A program made the position numbers and the translations under genes. A model generated the notes under the pieces. It was not told where the DNA came from and did no database searches. It worked only from the letters and a program-made list of their open reading frames with translations. 64,000 nt of DNA from Cercospora beticola (lineage: Eukaryota > Ascomycota > Dothideomycetes > Mycosphaerellales > Mycosphaerellaceae): contig NC_088936.1 of the NCBI RefSeq assembly GCF_033473495.1, positions 1,426,001-1,490,000 on the forward strand, given 5' to 3'. Below are positions 52,271 through 63,103 of the stretch, piece by piece (positions within the stretch are counted from its first letter, which is position 1; every line of letters starts with the position of its first letter).

Positions 52271-54415
52271 TCATGCATCAGCCAAAATGGTATCCGCCGC
52301 CTTCTCACTCATAACCAAAATCGGCGCCGTAATGAACACGCCAGGAATCTTAGGGAAAACACTCGCATCCACCACTCTCAATCCATCTACACCCTTCACT
52401 CGGAACTTGCTGTCCAGAGGTGTGTTCATATCATCATCAGCGCCCATTGGCACTGAACATGAAGCATGGTGTCCCCATGCACGGTCTTTGATGTATGTGC
52501 CTAGATCCTCGTCGCTCGTGACATTGGGACCAGGGAAGAATTCTGTGTATTTCGAGCCGCCAAGGAGGGAAAGCGGGAGCTGGTTGTATTTCTGGAGGGC
52601 TGAGCGTGAAAGCTTGAGAGCTTGGATCATGGCGTTGAGGTCGGCTTGGTCTGCGCCGTTGGTAGTGGTGCCGGTGTCGAAATAGTTGAAGTCGATTTGA
52701 GGTGGATCGAGGGGGTCGGCGCTGCGGAGCGTGACGGTTCCTGCAGTGTTGCGAGTATGTGCCTTCAATGTGTACCAAGAGTAACTGCCCATTCAATCAG
52801 CTCAGCGATCGCTTCCTGTGACCTGCTCAACGCAGTAACTTACAAGTTGTGTTGGTCAAGAATATGATTGTACCATTCAGGAAAGTAGCCTGTGAAGTTT
52901 GCCGGCGAGCCAAAGATGAACATGTCGACATCGGTAGTAGAAGCAAAGTCGGAGCGCTTGACCATGGTCGCTGCAAGGCCATTGGTGGCGTATACACCTC
53001 GTTGAGCCAAGATGTAAGGACTGTTGACCCATTGCTTGTAGCACTTGTCGTGATCCTTGGCATCAAGCGTGCAGCCATCGAGGATCGCAAAGTCTTTGTC
53101 ATGTTGGACGTTCAAGCCAATCTCGTATCGATCTTGCATATTAGTGCCGACACCTGGCGAATTGACAAGGACCGGAATGTCGAATGAGTTGAGTTCATCT
53201 TCTGGGCCAATACCGCTTAGCTTGAGAAGTTGTGGGGTGTTCTGAAAGTTGTCAGTCATCAGTGGCATAGAGAGAAGGGAACTAGCCGAAACGTACATAG
53301 GCGCCTCCAGAGAGAATAATTTCCTTGCTTGCCTTGGCCGAGCCTTGGACGCCACTACCACCACTAAGGGGACTGGCCCTGTATAAGTAGCTACCTGACA
53401 GGTATTCGACACCCACGGCACGAGGCTTATCGCCAGTAGTATCGAAATCGACCTTTGTGACGTAGGTATTGGTGCGGACAGTAAGAGGAAAGCCGCCAGC
53501 GACCGTGTCTCTAATGAACTCTTTTACCCCAACACGTTCGCCATTCTTCATGGTCAGAGGGATGGGGTAGAAGCCTTGCTTAGAATCTCGGCCTGCTACT
53601 TCAGCATTAGGATTCCCAAGGAGAGCGTTGGTAAGTCCAACGACGGGCTTCAAAAGATCAATGAGCCCAGGAGTTGCGACTGAGGCTCCTCCGGCTAGCT
53701 GTTGGACAAATTGCAGGTCACGGAGCAGAATCGTCGGATCGGTGGGCTCTGTAGGCAACCACTTCTTGACCTTGTCCAGGTATTGCTTCATGTTCGAGGC
53801 GCTCCAGCTGTCGTCTCCTGTCAATGATTGAATGCCATTCCAGTCGCTCTCATGAGCAGTGATCCAGATCAAAGCATTGTGCGTGACACAGCCTCCAAGA
53901 GTACCTGCTCGTGGATAGAGGATCCCAAGATCTTTCGCTCCAGGTGGAGGATTGAGGCCAGTGTACACTTCTCCATTGCCGATGTCGTAAACGTACTTAG
54001 GGTCTCGACGAGCGCGCTCTTGGTCCTTGTACTACAACCACTTCGTCAGTAAAGCTCACTCAGGCAATTGGATTTTACTCACGTGAGTGACATAGAAGTC
54101 CCATCGAAGCTTGGGGTCTCCAGAAACCAACGTTCTGGTAAATAGTCAGTATGATCATTCCTCCTGTGGTCTTTGCTGCGTGTACTGAAAAATTGGCACT
54201 GTCGTGTTCGAGTTGCCAGTCTGATCGTCTCCAGCTTCGATCAAGAGTGTCCTGTGGCCAGCACGAGCGAGTCGACTCGCGAGTGGCCCCCCTCCAGCAC
54301 CACTGCCAACCACGATGTATTCAAAAGTCTCCTCTTGACGCGCCTCGTTCGTAGGCAGGGCTTGAGTCAGCGACAACGCGCTCAGGAGAGCACCGATACC
54401 TGTAGTCCACTTCAT
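52271..54415 (-). CDS. Secreted GMC (glucose-methanol-choline) FAD oxidoreductase
   Basis: A flavin-dependent alcohol/sugar oxidase or dehydrogenase, exported. The five exons are 54415-54186, 54134-54083, 54031-53297, 53241-52844 and 52784-52271, giving 642 aa. A signal peptide is evident (MKWTTGIGALLSALSLTQAL). The FAD-binding dinucleotide fold is YIVVGSGAGGGPLASRLARA, ending LLIEAG. GMC signature 1 appears as LGGCVTHNALIWITA. Signature 2-like SGIGPEDELNSFDIPVLVNS follows exon junction 3. The C-terminal active-site region has WGHHASCSVPMGA with the catalytic His, then VVDASVFPKIPGVFITAPIL. At the second catalytic position (His or Asn in classical members) this subfamily has a hydrophobic stretch, so the exact chemistry is open. 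Confidence 0.9.
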
Positions 54416-55421
54416 GGTGATGAAAGGAAATGTTGGGTCACCGTCTCAGAAGAGGTGCCATGCTCGGCCACCTTATGTCTTGACGGGCTCGCTCCAGGCG
54501 CCCATCGATCTCTGACTGCCGAGCTCAGATGAGGCACTCTCGCCGGTGGCCGCAACAGCGATCTCGTCCATTCCCGTGGCGATCACTCTATAGACTATAG
54601 TGTCATTGGTCTAGAAAGTAGAGTGCAGCACAAGCTGGCACAGAATATCGCTGTGCCCATAATAGGGAAACACCCGACTAGATTGCCTGCATTATTAGGG
54701 TTTTCTAGCGTGCAGTACGATGAGTGCGTAGTCCATTGTCGTCGTATGCAGGGACGGCTTAGGACGCTGCCATGGTAGGTGATTGGGCGATGCTTGCTAC
54801 CGATGCCATTTGAGGGTATCGCCCTACACAACCTGGAGCTGAGTGAGGAAGTCACGCCGAAATCGAAAGGCAAGGAGGACTTCTAGCGAGGTATGCGGTT
54901 CTCATCTCGGTTGTGTGCTGCAGCCGAGACCCACAAAATGTCCACTTTGAGAGATGCTGCGCGCACGATCCGGTCCACTTCATGCACGCAAACCTGGTCA
55001 GTTGGAAGCCTCGTGCCACTGTCAAGAACGAGTTTCGTGCCGAGCTCTGCTGTGCACGCGGCAAGCTTGAAATAGACTTCTGCAACGACGCCCAGGTCTC
55101 AATAGCCTCGTCCACTCCAGGGCGTCGATAAACAATATGAGATGTCGTCGTACACCATGGTAGAATCTTTGGCGCAAGACTGCGGTCGAGGGTAGAAGAA
55201 TCCGTGGTAAGAAGACTTTCTGTGACTCTTGCAGGAGTCGAGCCTCTCGAAGTAGAGCTTGCTGAGACTTCGCACGCGGCGACCAGAGTCAAATATGCCC
55301 GTAGCATTAGTGTCGTCTCAACTTCGGGGATCCTAAAACCTGTCATGAGCTTTTTCACAATGTCTCTTTGAACTGTCAATAATAAAGTTGTGATTCAGGA
55401 ATCCCGCAAAAACCTAGGTCA
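54416..55421. other. Gene-poor stretch with decayed coding traces
   Basis: About 1 kb between the GMC gene and the acidic-protein gene. An overlapping minus-strand frame from an ATG at about 55346 runs to 54852 (about 164 codons) without family motifs. A second minus-strand frame with better protein-like composition is listed separately as a possible pseudogene. Confidence 0.4.
54883..55318 (-). pseudogene. Possible decayed gene fragment split by a stop codon
   Basis: One minus-strand frame is open for about 145 codons except for a single TGA at 55101-55099. The part before it reads DSCKSHRKSSYHGFFYPRPQ and ISYCLSTPWSGRGY. The part after it reads LGVVAEVYFKLAACTAELGT and SLKVDILWVSAAAHN before a TAG at 54883. 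Amino-acid composition is reasonable in both parts, but no family is recognised. It competes with another open frame on the same strand, so this is a weak call. Confidence 0.22.
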
Positions 55422-57088
55422 CTACCCCAAAGACTTCTCCAGATTGCCCAGCAGATCCTCGTCCCCGTCATCAAATTTCTCGACCTTTTCCTCCTCTTTT
55501 TGAGGAGCAGGAGCAACTGGAGCCAGTGATTCTGCTGTCAGTGACGCCTCTTCTGCTGACTCGACTTCAGCGACCTTGGCTTCAGCAGACTCAGTATCAG
55601 CGGGCTCTTCAGTCGTGGGATCCTCCACGATGGGCTCTCCTGCTTCCGGCTCCTCCAGTGGCTTCTCCTCCGGCACAGTGTCCAATGTCAGTGGCACAGG
55701 CTCTGCAACTGATGCCGCACTGCTGTGACCTTGCGCGAGTGGGAGATCTGGCGAGCTCTCGACGCTCCGTTTAGCGTCAGAGTGTGTCTCGATAGGCGCG
55801 ATGACTGGTTCTAGTGCGGATTCCAAGGCAGGCGCTGCAGGCTGCTCGGACTCTTCAGCTGGCTTGTCTAACGTCTCCGGAAGTGCAGGCTCCGCCTCTG
55901 TTGGCGCAGTCGGAAGAGTCGGCTGCACGTCTTCCATGGGCTGCGGCGCTCCGTTTCCTTCGACTTTCGCAGGTGTCTGAGCTCCAGTAGCGGGTGCATC
56001 ATCGTCTTCTTCATCGGACAGCTCACCATCCTCGCGGTCATCGTCATCTTCATCTCCCTCTTCATCATCGTCGCCAGAGCCTTCCTCGCCATTCTCATCG
56101 TGCCTTTGCGCAGCATTCCTCGCAGCTTCCTCTGCAGAAACGTCTGCCGTTGCCTCTTCACCTTTCGCGACGTGTTTGATCGTCTGACCAGGCTGCGGCA
56201 CAATTTTCGTGGCATTCGGAACAATCGCAGTATACGTAGATCCATCGGGATTCGTAAAGGTAACGCGCTTCTTGCCTCGCCCTGGTCCCCCCTTCTTCTT
56301 CGGCGGTGGCCTATTCCGTCTTGGTATAGATGGTTTGAGATGTTCGGCTACCATGACTCCTTCCTCGTTTGCAACACCTACGCCCTCGATAACAGTACCT
56401 AACTAATGATTAGCAAGTGCGAAGGAAGTCGAAGCTGGAAGTCCCTACCAGGAGCAGCCAACACAGGCTTTACATCTGCAAGCTCTGTTGATTCTGCAAT
56501 TTCGCCTTCAATTGTCTGCCCCTCAGGCACTAGCACTTCATACACGGCGACTTCGCCGTTCGCGTCCGCCTTCTGCACTTTCGTCTTGCGCATAGGGACG
56601 GATGCCAACTGCAAGTCTGGGCCATATAGACTAGGAAGTCCTCTGCGTCGCTTCGCAAGGAAATTGAAGTGCTTGTGTTCGGGTTCCAAGGAGTGTTCTG
56701 GCACAGGTTTCCACTTCTTCGCTACGTACCCGCGATCGTCAATACCGGTGATAGGCTTAGTATCTTCTTCGGCCACTTCGTCGTCCGGCTTATCGTCGTC
56801 CGCATCGGCATCCTGTTTCCGTTTGGTGCCAACTTTGCCAGATCGTGCGAGCCGTAGAAGGTGCTGAGTCCAAGGAGTGAGGAGCTGAAAGTCCCGTGGC
56901 ATTGGCGGCTCTCCCCATTTGTCGTCTTTGCTAGCTTCGATCTCTGATACCGGAGGGGCAAGCGATACCTTCGCAAAGGTCTGGTTCCATTGCTTGACCG
57001 GCAATCCCTCGAATACGTCGTTATCTGCATTAGAGCGACCAGAGCGGTTGCTTCGGCCCGGTGGTCTGTACTGTTCGATGACATTCAT
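55422..57088 (-). CDS. Acidic, probably nuclear, conserved fungal protein of unknown function
   Basis: Exons 57088-56449 and 56398-55422 (intron GTAGGG..TTAG, 50 nt) give 538 aa. The N-terminal half has MNVIEQYRPPGRSNRSGRSN, then FEGLPVKQWNQTFAKVSLAP and TPWTQHLLRLARSGKVGTKR, which look conserved. After the splice, RRNRPPPKKKGGPGRGKKRV forms a basic, proline-rich patch typical of DNA- or chromatin-associated proteins. The last 230 residues are an acidic low-complexity tail (runs of Asp/Glu, then Glu/Pro/Ala). I suspect a subunit of a chromatin complex but cannot name one. No membrane segment or signal peptide. Confidence 0.75.
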
Positions 57089-57809
57089 GTTAGCTTTTCC
57101 TCACGGATCCCAAGTCGCACGCTAGGACCGAGTAAAGCCAATCAGGACGTCCGCAGCTCTGATGTTCCAGGAATGTTGTAAGAATGTTGTCTCGTTGAGG
57201 CGGAGTGCAAACGTTTTCGTGTATCACCAGGATCCAGAGGCTCGGGAGCATGCTGTGGCTGGTGTGTTGGCTACCAGGATCGAGTGAGGGGAGTCAGATG
57301 CGGGAGGCGGGCAGATGTACAACGCATCCAGCTTCTCGTTTGGTGCGGTCTCATATGGAAGAAGAGTATGGAGTATTGACCTACGTACCGGAGCCATGGC
57401 TAGAAAGTGATACGCGCCGGAGCACCGCGTGGGCTAAGGATGTGCTTGTTGGTGATGACTATGCTTGTTATAGAGGCATATATGGTACAAGAAGTGTATG
57501 ACAGTGGACCGATGTTGTACAGAATTGATGCAGGGGAAGAACAATGGAGATGGCAATGGTGGTGGTGAAGTGCAGCGCGTTCGCGTCGTGTGGTCTGCTC
57601 TCCCCAGAGACGATGCGCCCGAGCTCTCAGGCACATCGGCAAGTCGGACCCCCGCGGCGCATCGTCCGCCCCAAAACAGAAAGTCAAGCGAGTCGCCCGA
57701 GCGTCATCATCGAGACATGCTCCAGATCTCCAAAGAATCTCCATCGACCACCGTGAGAGCTTGCGATCGCCTGTCCATTCTCACATCACACGATCATCCA
57801 CATACTGTA
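57089..57809. other. Divergent promoter between the acidic-protein gene and ISD11
   Basis: About 720 nt with no supported gene. Confidence 0.45.
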
Positions 57810-58320
57810 ATGAGCTACGCAATGTCAAGCCAGTCCGCTGTGCAGGTGCGCTCGCTATATCGCCAACTCCTACGACAATCAAGACAATTCGCCGCATACA
57901 ATTTCAGAGAATACGCGACACGGAGGACGAAAGATGCGTTTCGAGAACACAAGACGGTGACAGATCAGGAGAAAGTGAAAGAGTTGTTGGAGAAGGGGCA
58001 GAAGGAATTGCAGATGTTGAAGGTGCGTAAGAGCGATGGGGATGTTTGGACCCGAAGCGATGTGGGAAACGGCCGATGCTGAGCGCTGGGCCATGCTGCC
58101 AAGGGTCTCATTGGGGCATGGGATTCACAGTTGCTGACTTTGCTGCAGAGACAAACAGTAGTGAGCCAATTCTTCCAGCTCGATCGGTTAGTAGTGGAAG
58201 GAGGAAAGGAAGGCCGACAGAAGGGTGGCCGCAACGACATAGTCCGGCAGAAAGACCAAGGGTAAGTCAGCTGTTTTTGGTAGTCTTCATCCGTGCTAAC
58301 ATTCATTCAGGTGGGACTGA
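57810..58320 (+). CDS. ISD11: ISD11 (LYRM4), LYR-motif partner of cysteine desulfurase
   Basis: A mitochondrial matrix protein that stabilises the cysteine desulfurase Nfs1 for iron-sulfur cluster assembly. Three exons, 57810-58022, 58149-58261 and 58311-58320, give 111 aa. The LYR motif is in [20 protein letters not shown], followed by [17 protein letters not shown]. These helices match ISD11 rather than other LYRM proteins. The coding end is a 10-nt last exon that supplies only the final GWD and stop. Intron 1 is GTGCGT..GCAG and intron 2 is GTAAGT..TCAG with a TGCTAAC branch site. The start could also be the second ATG at 57822 (MSSQSAVQ). Confidence 0.92.
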
Positions 58321-58422
58321 GCGAGCTTAATGTTACGATAATAGACACAAAATCGGCACTTGCCATGTACAGTATCATCTGACTCTGCAGGACTTCGCTT
58401 GGTCGTCTCTTTACTCATTCGA

Positions 58423-59919
58423 TCACAACCACTTTGCTTCATCGCTACCCAGCTTCTTTGGCATGACCTCCCAACCAGGCTCTTTGCCCTCTACACTCGC
58501 CGAATGTCGCACAGCGCTCAGCTCTCCGAAATCGGTCCTTCTCGTCTCCAAGTAGGAGGAAATATCTCCTAGCGGCTCACATTCGAAGCCGTTTCGACCC
58601 GGATACTGGCCCAAACTTCGCAGATACTTCATCACACCCGCAAGACTTACATGTACTTCCCAGCTGCCCCCCTCCGTCGCCCTCCGATACAGCGCAGCAT
58701 TGATTCCGGTAGCAAGAAGATATCCGGCTGCGTGATCAAGAGCTTGTACAGGCAGGGCACGAGCTGGTACACTCGGATCTCCAAAGTGTTCAGCTTCACT
58801 CACATTCATCCCGGATGCGTTCTGAACCATACTGTCGAAGCCACGGCTGTTGGACCAAGGCCCTTCTCCATGTCCGTCATCCCAGGCGGACAAGGTGGCG
58901 TATATTATTCCTGAGTTCTCTTCAGCCAGCGCGCGAGGACTGAAGCCACGAGCAGCCAGCGAGCCAGGTCTGTAGCTCTGGATGAATACATCAGCATTGC
59001 GTGCGAGGGAATGCAATGCCTGAGTGCCTTCTGCCGTATCAAGATCGAGCTGTATTGTGCGTTTACCGCGAGACACATCAATGTCCAAGCCAGGTAATGA
59101 TGGAAGGTTTGGTGAAGTCACCCAAAGGACGTCTGCCCCATGGGCTGCCAAAGTCTTACCAGCGACAGGAGCAGCGATGACACGACTCAATTCGAGGACT
59201 CGCACGCCTCGTAGACACCGATCTGCTTTCTTTGGGAAATGATCAGAGACCGAATGAGTAGCTCCACCCTGCGGACTGATTCTTTGTACTCGTACTGGAA
59301 AGTTGTGTCCTGCCATGATATGCTTTCCTGGAGCCGAGTTCTCCCATTCCTCATACGACCGCAACGCGAAAATTACAGCGCCCTTTCCCATTCCCGCTTT
59401 CTCCAGCTCTAGTGCTTTCCACTGAAGGGCCTTTTGGCTAAAGTCATCCTTTGTGGCTATCTCCACATCAAGCCCGAGGATCTCACAAGCCGCCTTTCGA
59501 TGATTGAGGAAGTTGTCATGCACACGCACGTATCCGTCTGCGGTCTTGTGTAAACCTCCAAGTGGTCCCCACAAAGATGGAGCAGGTTTGCCATCGAGCA
59601 GGTAGTGATGCTCAGATCTGAATTCGACCGCAGCATGTTTGAGCGGCACGCTGATTTTAGTAGACTCCGTGCTCTGATGGATGTGAGAATGGACCAAAGC
59701 TGCTGACAGAGCAGAAAGGCCTATTGAAGCTTGAGCAAGATGTCCGATCTTGAAGGAAGATGGAAGTGCTTTCTGATCCTCGTCGGGCAGGTCAAGATGG
59801 AGAAAATTGCGGGCCTGCGCAGGAAGACCAAGACGGTGCCATATGTGGTCTATGCTATCACGAGTCGTGTAAGCTGATCGATCTGGCTGGTCTTCCCAGT
59901 CGTGTGGCCAAGATGCCAT
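58423..59919 (-). CDS. CoA-transferase family III (CaiB/BaiF) protein
   Basis: A formyl-CoA-transferase-like enzyme that would move CoA between carboxylic acids. Intronless, 498 aa. The family core appears as CLRGVRVLELSRVIAAPVAG, then KTLAAHGADVLWVTSP. The usual catalytic aspartate region is represented by TIQLDLDTAEGTQALHSLAR and NADVFIQSYRPGSLAARGFS. GIIYATLSAWDDGHGEGPWS and RGFDSMVQNASGM follow, typical of this family. The N-terminal 200 residues form a degenerate first copy, as in other fungal two-part members. No targeting sequence is obvious. The substrate is unknown. Confidence 0.87.
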   Translation of the reverse strand: MASWPHDWEDQPDRSAYTTRDSIDHIWHRLGLPAQARNFLHLDLPDEDQKALPSSFKIGHLAQASIGLSALSAALVHSHIHQSTESTKISVPLKHAAVEFRSEHHYLLDGKPAPSLWGPLGGLHKTADGYVRVHDNFLNHRKAACEILGLDVEIATKDDFSQKALQWKALELEKAGMGKGAVIFALRSYEEWENSAPGKHIMAGHNFPVRVQRISPQGGATHSVSDHFPKKADRCLRGVRVLELSRVIAAPVAGKTLAAHGADVLWVTSPNLPSLPGLDIDVSRGKRTIQLDLDTAEGTQALHSLARNADVFIQSYRPGSLAARGFSPRALAEENSGIIYATLSAWDDGHGEGPWSNSRGFDSMVQNASGMNVSEAEHFGDPSVPARALPVQALDHAAGYLLATGINAALYRRATEGGSWEVHVSLAGVMKYLRSLGQYPGRNGFECEPLGDISSYLETRRTDFGELSAVRHSASVEGKEPGWEVMPKKLGSDEAKWL

Positions 59920-60969
59920 GTTATCGGTATTGCACAGAAAGCGCTTTGCCGTAACTTGTATATCGGTAGGTATCCCGACATCCAGAGTTCGCCTATGCCT
60001 TGTTCAACTTCAAGGCATTCACTTCATGCGATATCGGCGCCAGCAATGTGACGCAAGGTGGGGACTCCGATGGGAACTACGCTAGACCCGATTCATCGCC
60101 TGCACAGAAGTGAAACAACTTTTCGACGACGCGTTCTCGCGGTCGGTTGTGCCCGCTCTCCATCTATCGACTTCACCTCTTCCTTCTCATCCTCGACTGA
60201 CCTTGTTACTCTGCTCGCTGCCACTTCTCAGCTTCTCCCATCACGACATTCCGCCCCACGTGTAGCATCCGCCACCTCGCTAGGATCCGTCCTATCCGTT
60301 CAGGAGGCCCTTCCCGCAATTGGCGTCGCATTGGCTGAAACTGCAAAACGTGGCGCAGAGTGGAAAGTACCATGCACCGAGGAAAGGGGCCAGCAATGGC
60401 GAACCATCATCATCCAATATGCTGTGCACCGACTGTGCTATACGAGAGCAACAGCCAAGCTCCCAGAAACAGGAGCAACAAGGCGGGCTCGTCGCACCTG
60501 CCATGCAAGGGGCAGCACTTTCCTGTTAAGCTCAGCTGACAAGCTCTGAAGGAATTGCACTATTGCCTCTAGCTTGGACTGCATCGCGTATTCGTCCACG
60601 TTTTGCGCGACTTCCATTTTTGATCACCATTTTCCAACGCCTGCGATGCCTGCCACAGCAGAGAAACTCGCTGGCTGATCTCCGGTGGGACGATGTCACC
60701 TGTGCTGGCCAGCATTGTCAGCACTACCGGCTCTCGACCCCCGTCGCCGCGCACCGACACGATCGCTGGAGATCTGATGGGAAAGAATAGTATACCACAT
60801 GGCGCAACCCCACTCTCGTTTGGTCGCAAGCTAATGTAAGGTACCGCTCAGCCATTCCTAAAGAGACCCTTCTTCTCCCACTTCAGCTCCTGTCCGCATT
60901 CACTTCTCTCGTGTCTTTTTCTTTCACTTGTCCCATTCCACGATGCGCAGAGACTACGAATAATCCGAC
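59920..60969. other. Long divergent intergenic region
   Basis: About 1 kb between the CoA-transferase (-) and GT17 (+) genes. The longest open frame (60058-60549, +) is Ser/Thr/Arg-rich with no motif and is probably chance. CT-rich stretches at 60870-60935 immediately precede the GT17 ATG and look like a fungal core promoter. Confidence 0.45.
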
Positions 60970-62124
60970 ATGTTGGCAAATTTGTGGACGCAAAGGCGTC
61001 GGCCGCTGCCGCTGATCGCAGTGACACTGCTTGCGATCATAGCAGTCCTAATGGTCATGAACCACAACTCGAATCGAGAGCATTGGATCCCGCCGGAGAT
61101 CGCCCACAACTCGCGGCAGTACACTGTCGATAAAGACACTTCCTATGACTACGCCGACGCTCAGTTCGTATGCAAAGCAGTGGACTTCAAGCCATTTGGA
61201 AAGCAACGGAAAGTCTACGACTTGATCATGTTCTCTACAGAATTGGACTGGCTTGAGATTCGACTGCACACTTTGTACCCGGTGGTAGACTACTTCGTCA
61301 TCATTGAGTCGCCGACGACCTTCACGAACGCCGATAAACCGCTCGTCCTTCGAGACAATTGGGAACGATACAGACAATTCTGGCCCAAGATCATCTATCG
61401 CGAGATCCACGATCCAATTCAGTCGGACCGAACTTGGGATCACGAGGACTACCTGCGCAATTCGATGCTCTACTCAGTATTTCCTTCTCTTACCGGCGCG
61501 GAGATCCCCGAGAAAGGCGACGTGCTTGTTGTCAGCGACATGGACGAAGTCCTCCGACCCGACACTATGATTCTCCTTCGCTACTGCTCCTTTCCCGCCC
61601 GCCTCACGCTTCGCAGCCAATTCTACTACTACTCGTTTCAATGGCTTCACCGTGGCATACAGTGGTCACACCCACAAGCCACCATCTACGGCGGTTCGAT
61701 CGAGAACACCATCGCTCCGAACGACCTCCGAATGGGCCTCATCGGCTCTTCCTTTTTCACCTATCCCTACCAATACTTCCGCCGCTTTTGGGATCGAGGC
61801 GAGCTATGGAATGCAGGCTGGCACTGCAGTTCCTGCTTCTCGACCATTGCAGAATTTCAGATGAAGATGAATAGCTTTTCACACCAGATTTGGAACACAC
61901 CAGAGAATAGAGACCCCAGGACAATCGCAGAAAGAGTAAAGAATGGACAGGACTTGTTCGGGAGAATGGGAGAAGAGTTCGAGAAAGTGGAGCACAATGA
62001 GGATATTCCGCCTTATGTGGCCCGGCAGCACAAGGAGAAGGGAAGATTTGGATATATGGTGAACAGAGATAACGAGCATGCGAGCTTTGAGGACTGGGAT
62101 GCTCAGATGAGAGGCGGAGGTTGA
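60970..62124 (+). CDS. Glycosyltransferase family 17 protein (GnT-III-like)
   Basis: A Golgi type II membrane glycosyltransferase. By family it is related to beta-1,4-mannosyl-glycoprotein beta-1,4-N-acetylglucosaminyltransferase. Intronless, 384 aa. A short basic cytoplasmic N-terminus (MLANLWTQRRR) is followed by one membrane span (PLPLIAVTLLAIIAVLMVM). The GT17 core reads KVYDLIMFSTELDWLEIRLH, then VVDYFVIIESPTTFTNADKP. Next come the acidic motif VLVVSDMDEVLRPDT and the later NAGWHCSSCFSTIAEFQMKM. Fungi are not known to make bisected N-glycans, so the acceptor in this organism is open. Confidence 0.9.
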   Translation: MLANLWTQRRRPLPLIAVTLLAIIAVLMVMNHNSNREHWIPPEIAHNSRQYTVDKDTSYDYADAQFVCKAVDFKPFGKQRKVYDLIMFSTELDWLEIRLHTLYPVVDYFVIIESPTTFTNADKPLVLRDNWERYRQFWPKIIYREIHDPIQSDRTWDHEDYLRNSMLYSVFPSLTGAEIPEKGDVLVVSDMDEVLRPDTMILLRYCSFPARLTLRSQFYYYSFQWLHRGIQWSHPQATIYGGSIENTIAPNDLRMGLIGSSFFTYPYQYFRRFWDRGELWNAGWHCSSCFSTIAEFQMKMNSFSHQIWNTPENRDPRTIAERVKNGQDLFGRMGEEFEKVEHNEDIPPYVARQHKEKGRFGYMVNRDNEHASFEDWDAQMRGGG

Positions 62125-63103
62125 GGAAAGGATGAGATACCAGACTTCTCCTTGGCTCATGGCTGCGTTACGGACCGCAAGGAGAGCCTAAAGATGGAGG
62201 CCACGAAAGACATCTGAGAAGAGTCCGGCTGGCAGAACATCTGGACCTCTGGCCGACGTTACATTGTCGCATGCGATGCATGCCCCGTTGATGGCTCGAG
62301 CACTTCGGGCCTTCACTGCTCGTTCGTGAGAGATCAATCTACCATTGGAGCAACATGTCAGGCTCGCCCGGAATTCCAAATTCCCTCGGGCTCATTATGC
62401 GCAAGATGATCCAATGGCAGCATAACATCTTCGTGGTGGGCAATACGCAGTCCTGCAGCTATGTCTCTGGCTGGGTGGCAAGCTAAAGCTCGAGTCACCT
62501 TCGGCACCAGGAATCTCAGTTTCACGTCACCAAAGCGAATTGTTACGCAGAGGCTGGTCTAGCGCCCAGTGAGCCTCTCTGGTTACGCGGAACGATTGCC
62601 CGACCTGCTCCTTCGGTTGAGCATACAGCACCACTACAACAAGATGAACTTCAGATCAATGCTAAGTCGAGGCAACCAGGAACAGCAAACTGTTGCTTGC
62701 TGTGCCATACCGCAGAGCTGATGCGGCTATTTCATTCCCGAAACGGGGCAACATTGATTTAGAGCATACGTAAAGCATTGCAATGCTTCAGTGGCATTAT
62801 TATTCCGCCCTCTTTGCTGCAACTCAGCTCATTATATGTTTTCATTGAATTCATCGATCGATACCAATCGCCCAATTTTGCACGCTGCACGATCTTCAAT
62901 TATGCAGCGTGGTACGACTGCAAGGTTCTGGACAACAACCAGTGATGCAAGTGCGGAACTGGAATGCATGAAGCATGAGTGTGTACAGCATACCTGTTGA
63001 GAAATCGCACAGAGACTACCAAGCCTGGCACTCAAGCCTGGCCATCGACATCTTGCGCGTCATTGATCGGTCTTCTTCGCCGGACCATTTTGGGTATCTC
63101 CAC
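62125..63103. other. Intergenic region between convergent genes
   Basis: About 980 nt, mostly 3' flanks. Short open frames only. Nothing supportable is seen. Confidence 0.5.

Noticed and set aside
60058..60549. 163-codon plus-strand frame
   Set aside because: It is low-complexity Ser/Thr/Arg-rich sequence with no homolog-like motif, sitting in a divergent promoter region.
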